Origin: an uncultured Methylopila sp.
GTDB taxonomy: Bacteria > Pseudomonadota > Alphaproteobacteria > Rhizobiales > Methylopilaceae
Length of the DNA: 64,000 nucleotides
Assembly: GCA_902168115.1 (NCBI GenBank)
Contig: CABHPB010000068.1
Span: 103,268 to 167,267 of the forward strand
Direction of reading: 5' to 3'
In this document: positions 33,565 to 41,678 of the stretch, one piece after another
How the letters are laid out: each line of letters starts with the position of its first letter
How positions within the stretch are numbered: position 1 is the first letter of the stretch
Position numbers and translations under genes: made by a program
The notes under the pieces: model-generated
The model's input: only the letters and a program-made list of their open reading frames with translations
Told to the model about the DNA's origin: nothing
Databases searched by the model: none

Positions 33565-34478
33565 ACTACGAGATCACGCTCGAGATCTCCTACGACTATC
33601 CGAACGCGGTGAAGGACGCCCGGCACGTCCTGCGCGTGCGCCCGCGCGTGGAGCCCGGGCAGCGCGTCACGTCCGTGTCGCTCGCAGTCACGCCGAAGCC
33701 GGACGAGGCGATCAGCGAGCGCGACTTCTTCGGCAACCAGATCGACCACGTCTTCATCCAGCCGTCTCACGACGAGATGTCGGTGACGATGAAGGCCAAG
33801 GTCTCGGTGGGCCGAGGCGCGCTCGACCTCGACGCGACGCCCTCGATCGGGGAGCTGATCGACGTCGCCCACGCCGCGCGTCTCTCCGCGCCATCCGCGC
33901 CGATGCATTTTCTGGGCGACAGCCGGATCGTCCGCGCCGCCGCGCCCCTGACGGCCTATGCGCAGGACACGCTCGACATGTCCGCGCCGTCCGGCGCGGC
34001 GATCCTCGACTTCGCCCGGCGCATCCAGAAGGATTTCAAATACGCCCCGGGCGCGACCGAGGTGGACACGCCGCTGGAGGAGGCCTTCCGGCGAAAGGAA
34101 GGCGTCTGCCAGGACTTCGCGCATGTGATGATCGCGGCGCTGCGCGGGATCGGACTGCCGGCGGCCTATGTCAGCGGCTACATCCGCACCATCCCGCCGC
34201 CTGGCAAGAAGCGGCTGGAGGGCGCGGACGCCATGCACGCCTGGGTCGCCGTGTGGCTCGGCGCCAAGACCGGATGGCGCGGCTTCGATCCGACCAACGG
34301 CATCGTCGCTCTGAACGACCACATCGTGGTGGCGAGCGGCCGCGACTATTCCGACGTCGCGCCGATCGACGGCGTGCTGATCACCGCCGGGCCGCACACA
34401 ACGAAACACACGGTCGACGTGAAGCCAGTGGGCGAATTCACCGAGCCCGGCAGCGCGACGCCGATGCCGCGGCGCTGA
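33561..34478 (+). CDS. Transglutaminase family protein of the ATP-grasp operon
   Basis: 305 residues with no signal peptide, so cytoplasmic like its partners. The N-domain opens Y-E-I-T-L-E-I-S-Y-D-Y. The catalytic triad is Cys in G-V-C-Q-D-F-A-H near 182, His in D-A-M-H-A-W-V-A near 225 and Asp in G-F-D-P-T-N-G near 243. Its ATG overlaps the stop of the ATP-grasp/alpha-E gene, the tightest link in the operon. This second transglutaminase lacks the DUF2126 part. It is probably a peptidase or transferase acting on the peptide made by the ligases, which is inference. Confidence 0.9.
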   Translation: MNYEITLEISYDYPNAVKDARHVLRVRPRVEPGQRVTSVSLAVTPKPDEAISERDFFGNQIDHVFIQPSHDEMSVTMKAKVSVGRGALDLDATPSIGELIDVAHAARLSAPSAPMHFLGDSRIVRAAAPLTAYAQDTLDMSAPSGAAILDFARRIQKDFKYAPGATEVDTPLEEAFRRKEGVCQDFAHVMIAALRGIGLPAAYVSGYIRTIPPPGKKRLEGADAMHAWVAVWLGAKTGWRGFDPTNGIVALNDHIVVASGRDYSDVAPIDGVLITAGPHTTKHTVDVKPVGEFTEPGSATPMPRR

Positions 34479-34499
34479 CGGCGGTCGCCGCTCCGGATC

Positions 34500-34700
34500 T
34501 CACGGTCCCGATGCGGCGTCCGCGATCCCGCGCGTCACGTCGGCGACCAGCGTCCGCAGCCACCGATGGACCAGGTCGTGCCGATAGCGCACGCGCCAAG
34601 CCATCAGCCATCTCTACCGGGAAGGTCCCGAGGTCGACGGGCGGAGCGACGACCTTCCCGAGGGCCGAGGAGTTCCGCGCGGCGATGATGGACGGCACAC
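34500..34700 (-). pseudogene. LysR-family regulator, C-terminal remnant with frameshift
   Basis: Read leftward, one frame gives P-S-I-I-A-A-R-N-S-S-A-L-G-K and A-P-P-V-D-L-G-T-F-P-V-E-M-A. A second frame continues A-W-R-V-R-Y-R-H-D-L-V-H-R-W-L-R-T-L and ends at TGA (34500-34502). This is the end of a LysR substrate-binding domain. The frames switch exactly at a 7-bp tandem duplication (AGCCATC twice, 34599-34612); removing one copy restores one frame. The N-terminal DNA-binding part is missing. Confidence 0.7.
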
Positions 34701-34989
34701 GACGAAGGCGACCGAACTGGCCGCGGGCTGGCAGTACGCCGGCTACCGCATGACGGTGTTCTCGGAAACGGAGGAGAAGGTCGTCGAGTACCACATCCTC
34801 CATGCGAAGATGCTGTTCAACATGCCCGACGCGCTGCGGGCGGCCGGCGGCGACGTGGTCACCACGGCCGCTGATTTCGAGCAGCATGTGGTCGAGGACC
34901 GCGAACTGATCACGTGGCAGAACCCGCGCTCGGACCACCCGCTGGCGGCCAGGCTGATCGCCGCGCTCGACCGTCGTGCGGCGGCGTGA
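34696..34989 (+). pseudogene. DJ-1/PfpI-type amidotransferase-like protein, C-terminal remnant
   Basis: An open frame gives T-T-K-A-T-E-L-A-A-G-W-Q, then Y-R-M-T-V-F-S-E-T-E-E-K and V-V-E-D-R-E-L-I-T-W-Q-N-P-R-S-D-H to a stop at 34989. This is the end of a ThiJ/PfpI-type protein; family members usually read T-G-Q-N-P where this has T-W-Q-N-P. About 150 N-terminal residues with the nucleophile cysteine are absent. Upstream of 34696 the sequence changes into the oppositely oriented LysR remnant, so a deletion fused both genes. An internal ATG at 34750 could still make an 79-residue peptide, but a function is unlikely. Confidence 0.68.
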
Positions 34990-35058
34990 CCTGACGACTC
35001 ACTCCGGGGGCGCTGATCGCGCCCCGTTTGAAATTCATCCGGAACAGGAGGCGCAAAG

Positions 35059-35355
35059 ATGCCGACGAACGCCAAGATCGTCGCGGTCCTCACCGCAAAG
35101 CCCGGCAGGGACGACGACCTGAAGGCCCTGCTCGCGGGCATGGTCGCGCCGAGCCGCGCCGAGCCCGGCAACCTGCGCTGGGACGTGTGGCGCGACCAGG
35201 CCGACCCGGCGCGCTTCGTGCTCGACGAGCTCTATATCGACAGCGCCGCGGTCGCCGCCCACCGTGAGACGCCGCACTTCCAGAACTACGTCTCGAAGGT
35301 CGGCGACCTCGCGGAGCGAAGCGCTTACGTGCTCGACCCCGTGCAGGTGGACTGA
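35059..35355 (+). CDS. Putative quinol monooxygenase (ABM domain)
   Basis: 98 residues, a single ferredoxin-like ABM fold of the YgiN/antibiotic biosynthesis monooxygenase type. Motifs are I-V-A-V-L-T-A-K-P-G at the start, S-R-A-E-P-G-N-L-R-W-D near residue 38 and a histidine in H-R-E-T-P-H-F. A strong AGGAGG lies seven bases before the ATG. These small dimeric proteins oxidise quinols or handle reactive compounds; the substrate here is unknown. Followed by a perfect hairpin. Confidence 0.87.
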   Translation: MPTNAKIVAVLTAKPGRDDDLKALLAGMVAPSRAEPGNLRWDVWRDQADPARFVLDELYIDSAAVAAHRETPHFQNYVSKVGDLAERSAYVLDPVQVD

Positions 35356-35362
35356 GCCTGAA

Positions 35363-35388
35363 GCCGGATCGCCCGGGGGCGATCCGGC
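35363..35388. terminator. Perfect hairpin between convergent genes
   Basis: Eleven-base arms GCCGGATCGCC (35363-35373) and GGCGATCCGGC (35378-35388) with a CGGG loop. It lies seven bases after the monooxygenase stop and ten before the cytochrome stop on the other strand. No T-run; probably ends both transcripts. Confidence 0.65.
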
Positions 35389-35398
35389 GTGGGTTCCG

Positions 35399-38300
35399 TC
35401 ACTGCGCCCGGATGTTGAACGTCACCATGTGAACCGCCGAGCCCCCCGGCGCCGGGGCGACCGTCGACGGAACGCTGAGGCTAGAGATCGTCGCGGGCTT
35501 CGCCGCGACGGAGTTCTGATCCGCGAGCCTCTGGGCGAGGCCGCGCGTCGGGGTCGTTCGTGAGGCGAGCGCAAGCGCCCTCGCCTGCTCCGCCGTCAGG
35601 CGCTGCTCGCGCAGGCCGCCCTCCCGGCAGAACAGAACAAGCGACTCGTCCTTGCCGGGCGTGTCGAACACCAGCGAGCCGCCGCGCGGATCAGGGATGC
35701 GCCTCGGCTTTCCGGCGTTGAGGAAGGGTGCGCCGATCAGCTCCGGCTTGAACACCTCCACATTGCCAGTGTCCTCGACGTAGAACACCTGCAGCTCGCA
35801 GGCGCGGTTCGCCGTCACCTCGAAGTTCAGCTCCTGTCCGACAGAGACGTTGGTGCTCGGAACCTTCAGCTCGAGGGTGAGCTTGCCGTTCGGCGTGTCC
35901 GCCTGCATCGCAGGGTTCTTGTAGTCCGGGATCGCGGCGGCGGCGGTCGCGGCGCCAAGGACGACGGAAGTCGGCGGCGGCGGACTGCCGCCCGCGGCAG
36001 GGGCCTGATGCTTCGCGAGCGGCTTCAGGTCGAGCGACTGGACGCCGAGCAGCGCCTTCGACAGGCCCGCGAACTGCTGTTCGACCTCGAAGCGCGGCAC
36101 TTTCGCGCCGCCTTTGAGCTGGGTCAGCCAGAGGTTGACGAGCTGCGCCTGCACCGGGTCGGCGACGAGGGTGGAGGCCGTCTGGAACTGCTCGCCCGTC
36201 ATGTCGAACTCGGAGGCCAGCGCCTCAAGGTCGAGATTGTCCTCGTAGAGGTCGGCGAACCAGTTGACGATCTCCTCCTTGCCGGGACCCGTCGCGCTGG
36301 TCTTGGAGCCGTCCGGCGCGGTCTGCGTCGCGTTGATCTTGTCGAGCGAGGCCACGAAGGCCTTGCGGTCGGCGTCGTAGGTCGCCTCGAGCTCCTTCTG
36401 CGGCACGTACATCTCGAGCAGCAGCTCGCGCTGTCCCGCCGGGAAGGTCGACTCGATCTTCGAGCGCAGCTGGTCGCGCTTGGCGATGATGCCGTCGACA
36501 TGGCAGGCGAAGCAGGTCTTGCCGTTGGAGACGATCACCCCGCCGACGCGCCCGACCGGCCGGTCGCGGAACGAGACGATCGAGGTCGGGCCCTCGTCCA
36601 GCCGGTCGCCCTTGGCGGTCGACAGGTAATAGCCCTGCAGGCCGTTCGGCAGCTGGAAGATCATCTCGCCGCCGTCGTGGTGAAACGACTGCAGGCCCTG
36701 GTCGAGCGGCTCGATCTCGGGCGGTCCGTGCGGCCGCTTGGTGAGATCCTGCAGGTTGCGGCTCTCGGCGAAGTCGTAGGACTTCCAGTAGTAGCCGCCG
36801 CGCGGCAGCGAGTGCCGCTCGATCATCCGGTTGTGGTCGGAGACGCCCGACGCGCCCTGCAGGAAGGCGGCCCGGATGACGCGGCGACGGCGAATGTTGT
36901 CGTCGACGTTGACGCCCAGCTTGCCCTTCTCCAGCTCGGAGATGTTCTTCGGCAGGTCGAGCAACGCGTGGTAGTTCGCGGGCTTGCCGGCGTTCGCCAT
37001 GAACCAGTCGACGCGCAGGATCGGGACCTGCGTGCGGGTCTGGTTCGCGAGCGCCTGCAGGCTGCCGTCGCCGGCGGGGTCGAGCGCGTACGGATAAGAC
37101 GAGATCAACATGTTCCACTTGGCCTCGTCCCAGCCGAGGTCGCGGATGTCGATGCGTGCGAGCGGCGCCGGCGCGCCCTCGATCTTGTCAGGCACGACGA
37201 GGCGCTCGCCGAGCGACAGCGAGTTAATGAACTTGTTGAAGCCAGCGTCGTAAAGCGCCATGCGCTCTTTGAATTTCTTCTCGTCCTCGCAGGGCAGGAC
37301 GCCATTGTGCTGGGGGCGGAACGAGAAGTAGCGGATGAACGGGCGATCCGCCTCGCTGATCTTGCCGATGTCGCCGGCGGCGGCGAGCGTGTAGCCGCGC
37401 CAGTCGACGACGGGCCGCTTACGCGGCGGGCCGGCCATCGCGGACGCCGCGACCGGCGCTGGCTGCTTGAGGCTGTCGATCCACTTGCCGAACGTGTCGA
37501 TCTCGGCCGCGCTCGGCTGCTTGCCCTTGGGCATGCGGCCGGACTTGACGCTCTTGAAGACGGCCGAGCCCGCGGCGTCGCCCGGCGTGACGAAGGCGGC
37601 GTCGGCCGCGATCGAGGCGAGGTCGCCGGCGGGGTAGCTGCCTTGCGCGCTCTCGCCGGGCCCATGGCAGGAGCGGCAGTGCGTCGTCATGAACTCGTCG
37701 GCGCCGCGCGCGAGCGCCGGGTCCGCGCCGGCGCTGGCCGCCTGGGCCGTCGGGTCCTTGCAGGCGGCCTCGGCGGTCTGCTCGACCTTGGGCGCCTGCA
37801 CCTCGGCGCCCTTGAGATAGGCGACGACGGCGCGGCGGTCGGCGTCGTTGAGGCTCTGGAGACCCTGGGCGATGCGGCGCATCACCGGATCGCCGAAGGG
37901 TCCGCCGCCGAGCTTCGTTCCGTCCTCGAACAGGCGCTTGATAAAGGTCGCCTCGCCGACCGCGGCGATGCGGCTCTTCGAGATGTCGAGCGCGGCCGCG
38001 CCGGCGAGGCCTTTCTCGCCCTGGAAGGCGCGCGACTGGTCGAGGCCGTAGAGGCCGGTGCGGGGCGTGTGGCACTCGCCGCAGGCGCCGACCGCCTCGA
38101 CGAGGTAGCGGCCGCGGCTGAGCTGCGAGCCGTCGCCCGGCTGGAACGGCGCCTCGTTGAGGTTGGCGCGCTTCCAGAGATTCATCGTGACCGACATGTT
38201 GTACGGCCAGGAGATTCTGGCGCTCTCGGCCTTGGCGTCGGACTTCGGCAGCGTCTCAAGATAGGCCTTGATGTCGAGCATGTCGGTCGGGTTCATGCCG

Positions 38301-38674
38301 GCGTATGCGGCGTAGGGCATGACCGGGTAGAGGTGCCGCCCGTCCTTGCCGATCCCGCGCATCGTGGCGTTCAGGAACTCGGCGTTCGACCAGCCGCCGA
38401 TCCCGGAGGGGTCCGGGGTGATGTTGGGGGCGAACAGGGTGCCGATGAAGGTGTCCATCTTCAGCCCGCCCGAGAGCTGCCTGCGGTCCTCGCCGGAGGC
38501 GTGGCAGCCGGCGCAGCCGGCGGCGGCGGCCATGTACTCGCCCTTCTTGGGGTCGCCCTTGTAGGTCGCGAAGGCGTCGTCGCGGAACGGCTCGGCGAGC
38601 GCCGGAGACGCTACGAGGAGGAGCGCGAGGGACAGCAGGCGGGTGCGGGATCGGAAGGTCAGGCCGGTGGTCAT
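35399..38674 (-). CDS. Giant tetraheme cytochrome c with C-terminal DUF4384 domain
   Basis: 1091 residues from ATG 38674, where a signal peptide (L-L-S-L-A-L-L-L-V-A, then A-L-A) begins; a longer frame to 38839 has no such start. Four C-x-x-C-H heme sites are visible: C-A-G-C-H near 51, C-G-E-C-H near 200, C-R-S-C-H near 332 and C-F-A-C-H near 721. The first three sit in class I-type cytochrome domains. The 480-900 region is large and unfamiliar. Residues about 930-1040 form a DUF4384-like beta domain (L-T-L-E-L-K-V-P-S-T-N-V-S-V-G). The tail contains T-R-G-L. Upstream is a flavocytochrome gene, then an OmpA gene, same direction. Probably an exported electron carrier. Confidence 0.85.
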   Translation of the reverse strand: MTTGLTFRSRTRLLSLALLLVASPALAEPFRDDAFATYKGDPKKGEYMAAAAGCAGCHASGEDRRQLSGGLKMDTFIGTLFAPNITPDPSGIGGWSNAEFLNATMRGIGKDGRHLYPVMPYAAYAGMNPTDMLDIKAYLETLPKSDAKAESARISWPYNMSVTMNLWKRANLNEAPFQPGDGSQLSRGRYLVEAVGACGECHTPRTGLYGLDQSRAFQGEKGLAGAAALDISKSRIAAVGEATFIKRLFEDGTKLGGGPFGDPVMRRIAQGLQSLNDADRRAVVAYLKGAEVQAPKVEQTAEAACKDPTAQAASAGADPALARGADEFMTTHCRSCHGPGESAQGSYPAGDLASIAADAAFVTPGDAAGSAVFKSVKSGRMPKGKQPSAAEIDTFGKWIDSLKQPAPVAASAMAGPPRKRPVVDWRGYTLAAAGDIGKISEADRPFIRYFSFRPQHNGVLPCEDEKKFKERMALYDAGFNKFINSLSLGERLVVPDKIEGAPAPLARIDIRDLGWDEAKWNMLISSYPYALDPAGDGSLQALANQTRTQVPILRVDWFMANAGKPANYHALLDLPKNISELEKGKLGVNVDDNIRRRRVIRAAFLQGASGVSDHNRMIERHSLPRGGYYWKSYDFAESRNLQDLTKRPHGPPEIEPLDQGLQSFHHDGGEMIFQLPNGLQGYYLSTAKGDRLDEGPTSIVSFRDRPVGRVGGVIVSNGKTCFACHVDGIIAKRDQLRSKIESTFPAGQRELLLEMYVPQKELEATYDADRKAFVASLDKINATQTAPDGSKTSATGPGKEEIVNWFADLYEDNLDLEALASEFDMTGEQFQTASTLVADPVQAQLVNLWLTQLKGGAKVPRFEVEQQFAGLSKALLGVQSLDLKPLAKHQAPAAGGSPPPPTSVVLGAATAAAAIPDYKNPAMQADTPNGKLTLELKVPSTNVSVGQELNFEVTANRACELQVFYVEDTGNVEVFKPELIGAPFLNAGKPRRIPDPRGGSLVFDTPGKDESLVLFCREGGLREQRLTAEQARALALASRTTPTRGLAQRLADQNSVAAKPATISSLSVPSTVAPAPGGSAVHMVTFNIRAQ

Positions 38675-38733
38675 CGTGTCATCCTGGTCATCTGTCCATC
38701 GCCCGTCCGGCGGGCCATCGGCCCCGTTTGTCG

Positions 38734-40002
38734 TCACCGGAACTCGAAACGTTCGAACTCGAGACGCCTTATTTTGACCCCGGCGGCGGCGAGGCCCTTG
38801 GCCATCGCGGTCCGAAGCATCGGCGGCCCGCAGAACCACAAATCCGCGCCGTTGAGGTCGAACGGCGCGGCCTCCTTCAGGCCGGACGCCTCAAGCCGGC
38901 CCGCCTCCCCGCTCTTGTGGAGCCGGAAGCTGAAGTTCGGCAGCTCGGCGGCGCGCGCGTGAAGCTTCTCCGCCTCCACCGCCTCGCCGTCGTCGCGCAC
39001 GCAGTGGACGAGCATGATCTTGCGCGGATCCTCGGGCTTGAGGCTCGCGGCCATGGCGAGGAAGGGCGTGACGCCGATGCCGCCGGCGAGCCAGACCTGC
39101 CTGTCGCCGCCGCGCGCATGGACGAAGCGGCCGTAGCCGCCCTCCACCCGGATCTCGTCGCCGACCGCCGCGAGGTCGCGGAGGCGCCTGGTGAAGTCGC
39201 CGAGCGGCTTGATGGCGAACCGCACCGACCCGTCCGCGCCGTAGCCCGCGACCGTGAAGGGGTGCGGCTCCCGCAGACCCGCCTTCACGAAGCTGAGGAA
39301 GGCGAACTGTCCCGGCTTCACCCTGATCGGCTTTCCGAGCGGCCGCGCCTCGACGACGGTCGCCGCCGGCAGCTTCGTGACCGACGTCACCTGGTACTTG
39401 CGGCGGCGGAAGGCGGCGGTGAACTCCGTCCAGAGATAGGACAGCACGCCGAGCACTGCGAAGAAGGCGAGATAGTTCGCGAGCCAGGCGTCGCCCGCAA
39501 AGGGCCGCTTGATGAAGAACTGGTGGAAGGCGATCAGGCAGAAGAACACGCCGATCAGCCGGTGCGACCAGCGCCACCAGTGGTAGGGCGTCTCGATCTT
39601 CGTGAAGGGGATGCGCTTCAGCATGCTGATCGAGATCAGCGCCATCAGCCCGATGAAGCCGGCCATGCCGACGTTCTTGGCGAGCTTGTTGAGGTCGCTC
39701 GCGAGCTGCTTGCCCTGGAAATCCGGCGTCAGGAAGAAGTGGATGAGGATCAGCGCGAAGGCGAGGATCCCGAGATGGCGGTGCGTCCGGTAGATCTGGT
39801 CGAGGCCGCCGAACAGCCCCTCGGCGAAGCGTGGCCGGGTCGCCAGGAACTGGTTGAGCGCCATGGCGACGAAGGCGGCGGAGGAGCAGGCGAGCGACAG
39901 CCACGTCGGCAGCCCCGTCCAGCTCGCCGCCGGAATCGACAGCACGGCCGCGATCGCGCACAGCGCGAAACAGATCGCCCGACCCGTCATGTCCCCCCGC
40001 AC
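38734..40002 (-). CDS. Ferric-reductase-like transmembrane flavocytochrome
   Basis: 422 residues. About six membrane helices occupy residues 8-200, with heme-ligand-type histidines in R-T-H-R-H-L-G-I-L and H-R-L-I-G-V-F-F and F-H-Q-F-F. A FAD-binding domain follows, with H-P-F-T-V-A-G near 245, then an NAD(P) domain with L-A-G-G-I-G-V-T-P-F near 315 and W-F-C-G-P-P near 395. It would pass electrons from NAD(P)H through FAD and heme b across the inner membrane. Its neighbour on the same transcript is the tetraheme cytochrome, a natural acceptor. It could instead be an oxidase that produces superoxide. Confidence 0.88.
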   Translation of the reverse strand: MRGDMTGRAICFALCAIAAVLSIPAASWTGLPTWLSLACSSAAFVAMALNQFLATRPRFAEGLFGGLDQIYRTHRHLGILAFALILIHFFLTPDFQGKQLASDLNKLAKNVGMAGFIGLMALISISMLKRIPFTKIETPYHWWRWSHRLIGVFFCLIAFHQFFIKRPFAGDAWLANYLAFFAVLGVLSYLWTEFTAAFRRRKYQVTSVTKLPAATVVEARPLGKPIRVKPGQFAFLSFVKAGLREPHPFTVAGYGADGSVRFAIKPLGDFTRRLRDLAAVGDEIRVEGGYGRFVHARGGDRQVWLAGGIGVTPFLAMAASLKPEDPRKIMLVHCVRDDGEAVEAEKLHARAAELPNFSFRLHKSGEAGRLEASGLKEAAPFDLNGADLWFCGPPMLRTAMAKGLAAAGVKIRRLEFERFEFR

Positions 40003-40057
40003 TCACATTCCAGGCGGATCGCGATCCCCGGCGATCCGCGCTCGACCCTGTAAAGCC

Positions 40058-40678
40058 TCAGTTCTGCGTCAGGTTGACGACCTCGACCCTGCGGTTCTCC
40101 TCGGCGAGCGGATCGGCCGTGTTCTTCAGCCGCTCCTTGCCGTAGCCGATCGCGATCAGGCGCTCCGGCGCGACGCCGAAGCGCTCGACGAGATAGGCGC
40201 GGATCGCCATCGCGCGCCGTTCGGAAAGGTTCTGGTTGTAGTCGGCCCCGCCGGCGGCGTCGGTGTGCCCGTTGACGAGCAGCCGGGCGTTGGCGAGCTG
40301 CGGGTTCAGGACCGCCTTGCCGAGTTCGTTGACGTCGGGGATCGAGGCCGAGCGAATCCGGTCGCTGTCGTAGTCGAAGGTGATCTGGATATCGATCTTC
40401 GGCAGCGCCTGCTTCTCGACGATCTCGGCGACCTTCTCACGCTCGACCTGCTTCAGGCCGCGCGTCGGCGACAGCGTCTGCAGATAGGCCCGGTCTTCAG
40501 GGCTCATGCCCGGAGCGGCCGCCGGCGCAGCGCCGAGCGAGCGCGTCAGGCCGCGCGTCGCGGGCGCCTTCGGCTGAAGTTTCTGCAGAATGGCGTCGGA
40601 CGTCACGCTCTGCGCGTGCGCTCCCGGATACCAGGCGAGCACGGCCACTGCCGTCCCGACGACGCGCCACTTTTTCAT
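40058..40678 (-). CDS. OmpA family protein
   Basis: 206 residues from ATG 40678. A signal peptide of about 22 residues ends G-A-H-A-Q. A linker contains two T-R-G-L motifs (A-T-R-G-L-T-R and P-T-R-G-L-K-Q). The C-terminal OmpA peptidoglycan-binding domain is complete: F-D-Y-D-S-D-R-I near 105, N-G-H-T-D-A-A-G-G near 145 with the conserved aspartate, L-S-E-R-R-A and E-N-R-R-V-E-V at the end. It is soluble and periplasmic, without a barrel. Position as first gene of the cytochrome cluster suggests it anchors the others to the wall; the shared T-R-G-L motif supports a link. Confidence 0.88.
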   Translation of the reverse strand: MKKWRVVGTAVAVLAWYPGAHAQSVTSDAILQKLQPKAPATRGLTRSLGAAPAAAPGMSPEDRAYLQTLSPTRGLKQVEREKVAEIVEKQALPKIDIQITFDYDSDRIRSASIPDVNELGKAVLNPQLANARLLVNGHTDAAGGADYNQNLSERRAMAIRAYLVERFGVAPERLIAIGYGKERLKNTADPLAEENRRVEVVNLTQN

Positions 40679-41108
40679 GTGAAGGCCCCCCGCCTCGCTC
40701 GCGGCGTCCAGCGAGCATGGCGACTTTAGGTTGGGATAGGTCCAGCCTGCAAGACGGCCGACTTGCGAAGCGACCGACCATCTTTCGATGAAATCGGCGC
40801 AACCTGCGGTTCTCGCCTTCACGATTTCACGACCTACCTGTCCTGAGGTCGGCGGGCCTTGTCGCGCGCCCGACGCCGTAGCGCACTACCGCATGCCGAC
40901 GCTAGAGGCTCTAGGCGTTTTGCGGCCGGCGAACAACCCTTCAATAGTCCTTTGAGTCTCTATAAAACAAGTTTCATTCGTATATAATAACGTGGAATGA
41001 CACGCGCTCAGCGCCACAATATATTGGATTTGTTTCGGTCGATTCATAAACCGCAAATTCGTGGCAAATAACATCCGTCATTGTCTGTAACAGCAGACGA
41101 AGTAGCGG
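40679..41108. promoter_or_regulatory. AT-rich divergent promoter region upstream of the Tad-type genes
   Basis: A 430-base gene-free region. The half nearest the OmpA gene is GC-rich. From about 40930 to 41108 base composition turns markedly AT-rich, unlike anything else in the window. It contains TATAAT at 40983-40988 and a 13-base palindrome CTAGAG-G-CTCTAG at 40902-40914. A candidate TTGAGT at 40952 is too far from the TATAAT to be a normal -35 box, so promoter assignment is only suggestive. Confidence 0.4.
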
Positions 41109-41678
41109 ATGATCTATGATTTTAGACAAACTAGACTTAAGCGCGACGAACGCGGTGTGACCGTTGTTGAATTCGCGCTGATCGCCCCGGTCCTCATGAT
41201 GATGATCGTGGGCCTGTGCGAGTTCGGTCTGCTGCTGACCGCGCAGACGATCCTGGACAACTCGATCTTCGCCGCCTCCCGGGCCGGCAAGACCGGCTAT
41301 TCGACCTCGACCAGCACCCAGAGCCAGCTGATCCTCGCCGCGATCCGCAAGGCGACGGCGGACTATCTCGATCCCGCCAAGATCTCGCTGACCAGCAAGG
41401 CCTATTCGGACTACGGCAGCATCGGGAAGCCGGAGCCCTTCACCGACACCAACAGCAACGGCGTCAGGGACGCGGGCGAGCCCTTCACCGACGTCAACGG
41501 CAACGGGACCTACGACAAGGACCAGGGCGCGTCCGGCTACGGCTCATCCGGCCAGATCGTCGTCTACGAGGCGAACTACGACTGGACGCTCATGACGCCG
41601 TTCGTGAAGCGCTTCGTCGGCACCAACGGGATCGTCCGCGTCACCTCGCGCATCGTCGTCAAGAACGAGCCGTACTGA
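41109..41678 (+). CDS. TadE-like pseudopilin with EF-hand-like loops
   Basis: 189 residues. The N-terminus R-D-E-R-G-V-T-V-V-E-F-A-L-I-A-P is the TadE signature with glutamate in the leading hydrophobic segment (residues 18-42). The extracytoplasmic part holds two adjacent calcium-type loops: D-T-N-S-N-G-V-R-D-A-G-E and D-V-N-G-N-G-T-Y-D-K-D. Such proteins assemble minor components of Tad (Flp) pili or related export machines. No tadA/B/C or flp gene lies in the window, so this is an orphan TadE/G cluster. Its stop overlaps the next gene's start. Confidence 0.85.
   Translation: MIYDFRQTRLKRDERGVTVVEFALIAPVLMMMIVGLCEFGLLLTAQTILDNSIFAASRAGKTGYSTSTSTQSQLILAAIRKATADYLDPAKISLTSKAYSDYGSIGKPEPFTDTNSNGVRDAGEPFTDVNGNGTYDKDQGASGYGSSGQIVVYEANYDWTLMTPFVKRFVGTNGIVRVTSRIVVKNEPY

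Noticed and set aside
40886..41074. Short 62-codon minus-strand frame in the AT-rich region
   Set aside because: No ribosome site, no recognisable domain, and it lies in what looks like a promoter region.
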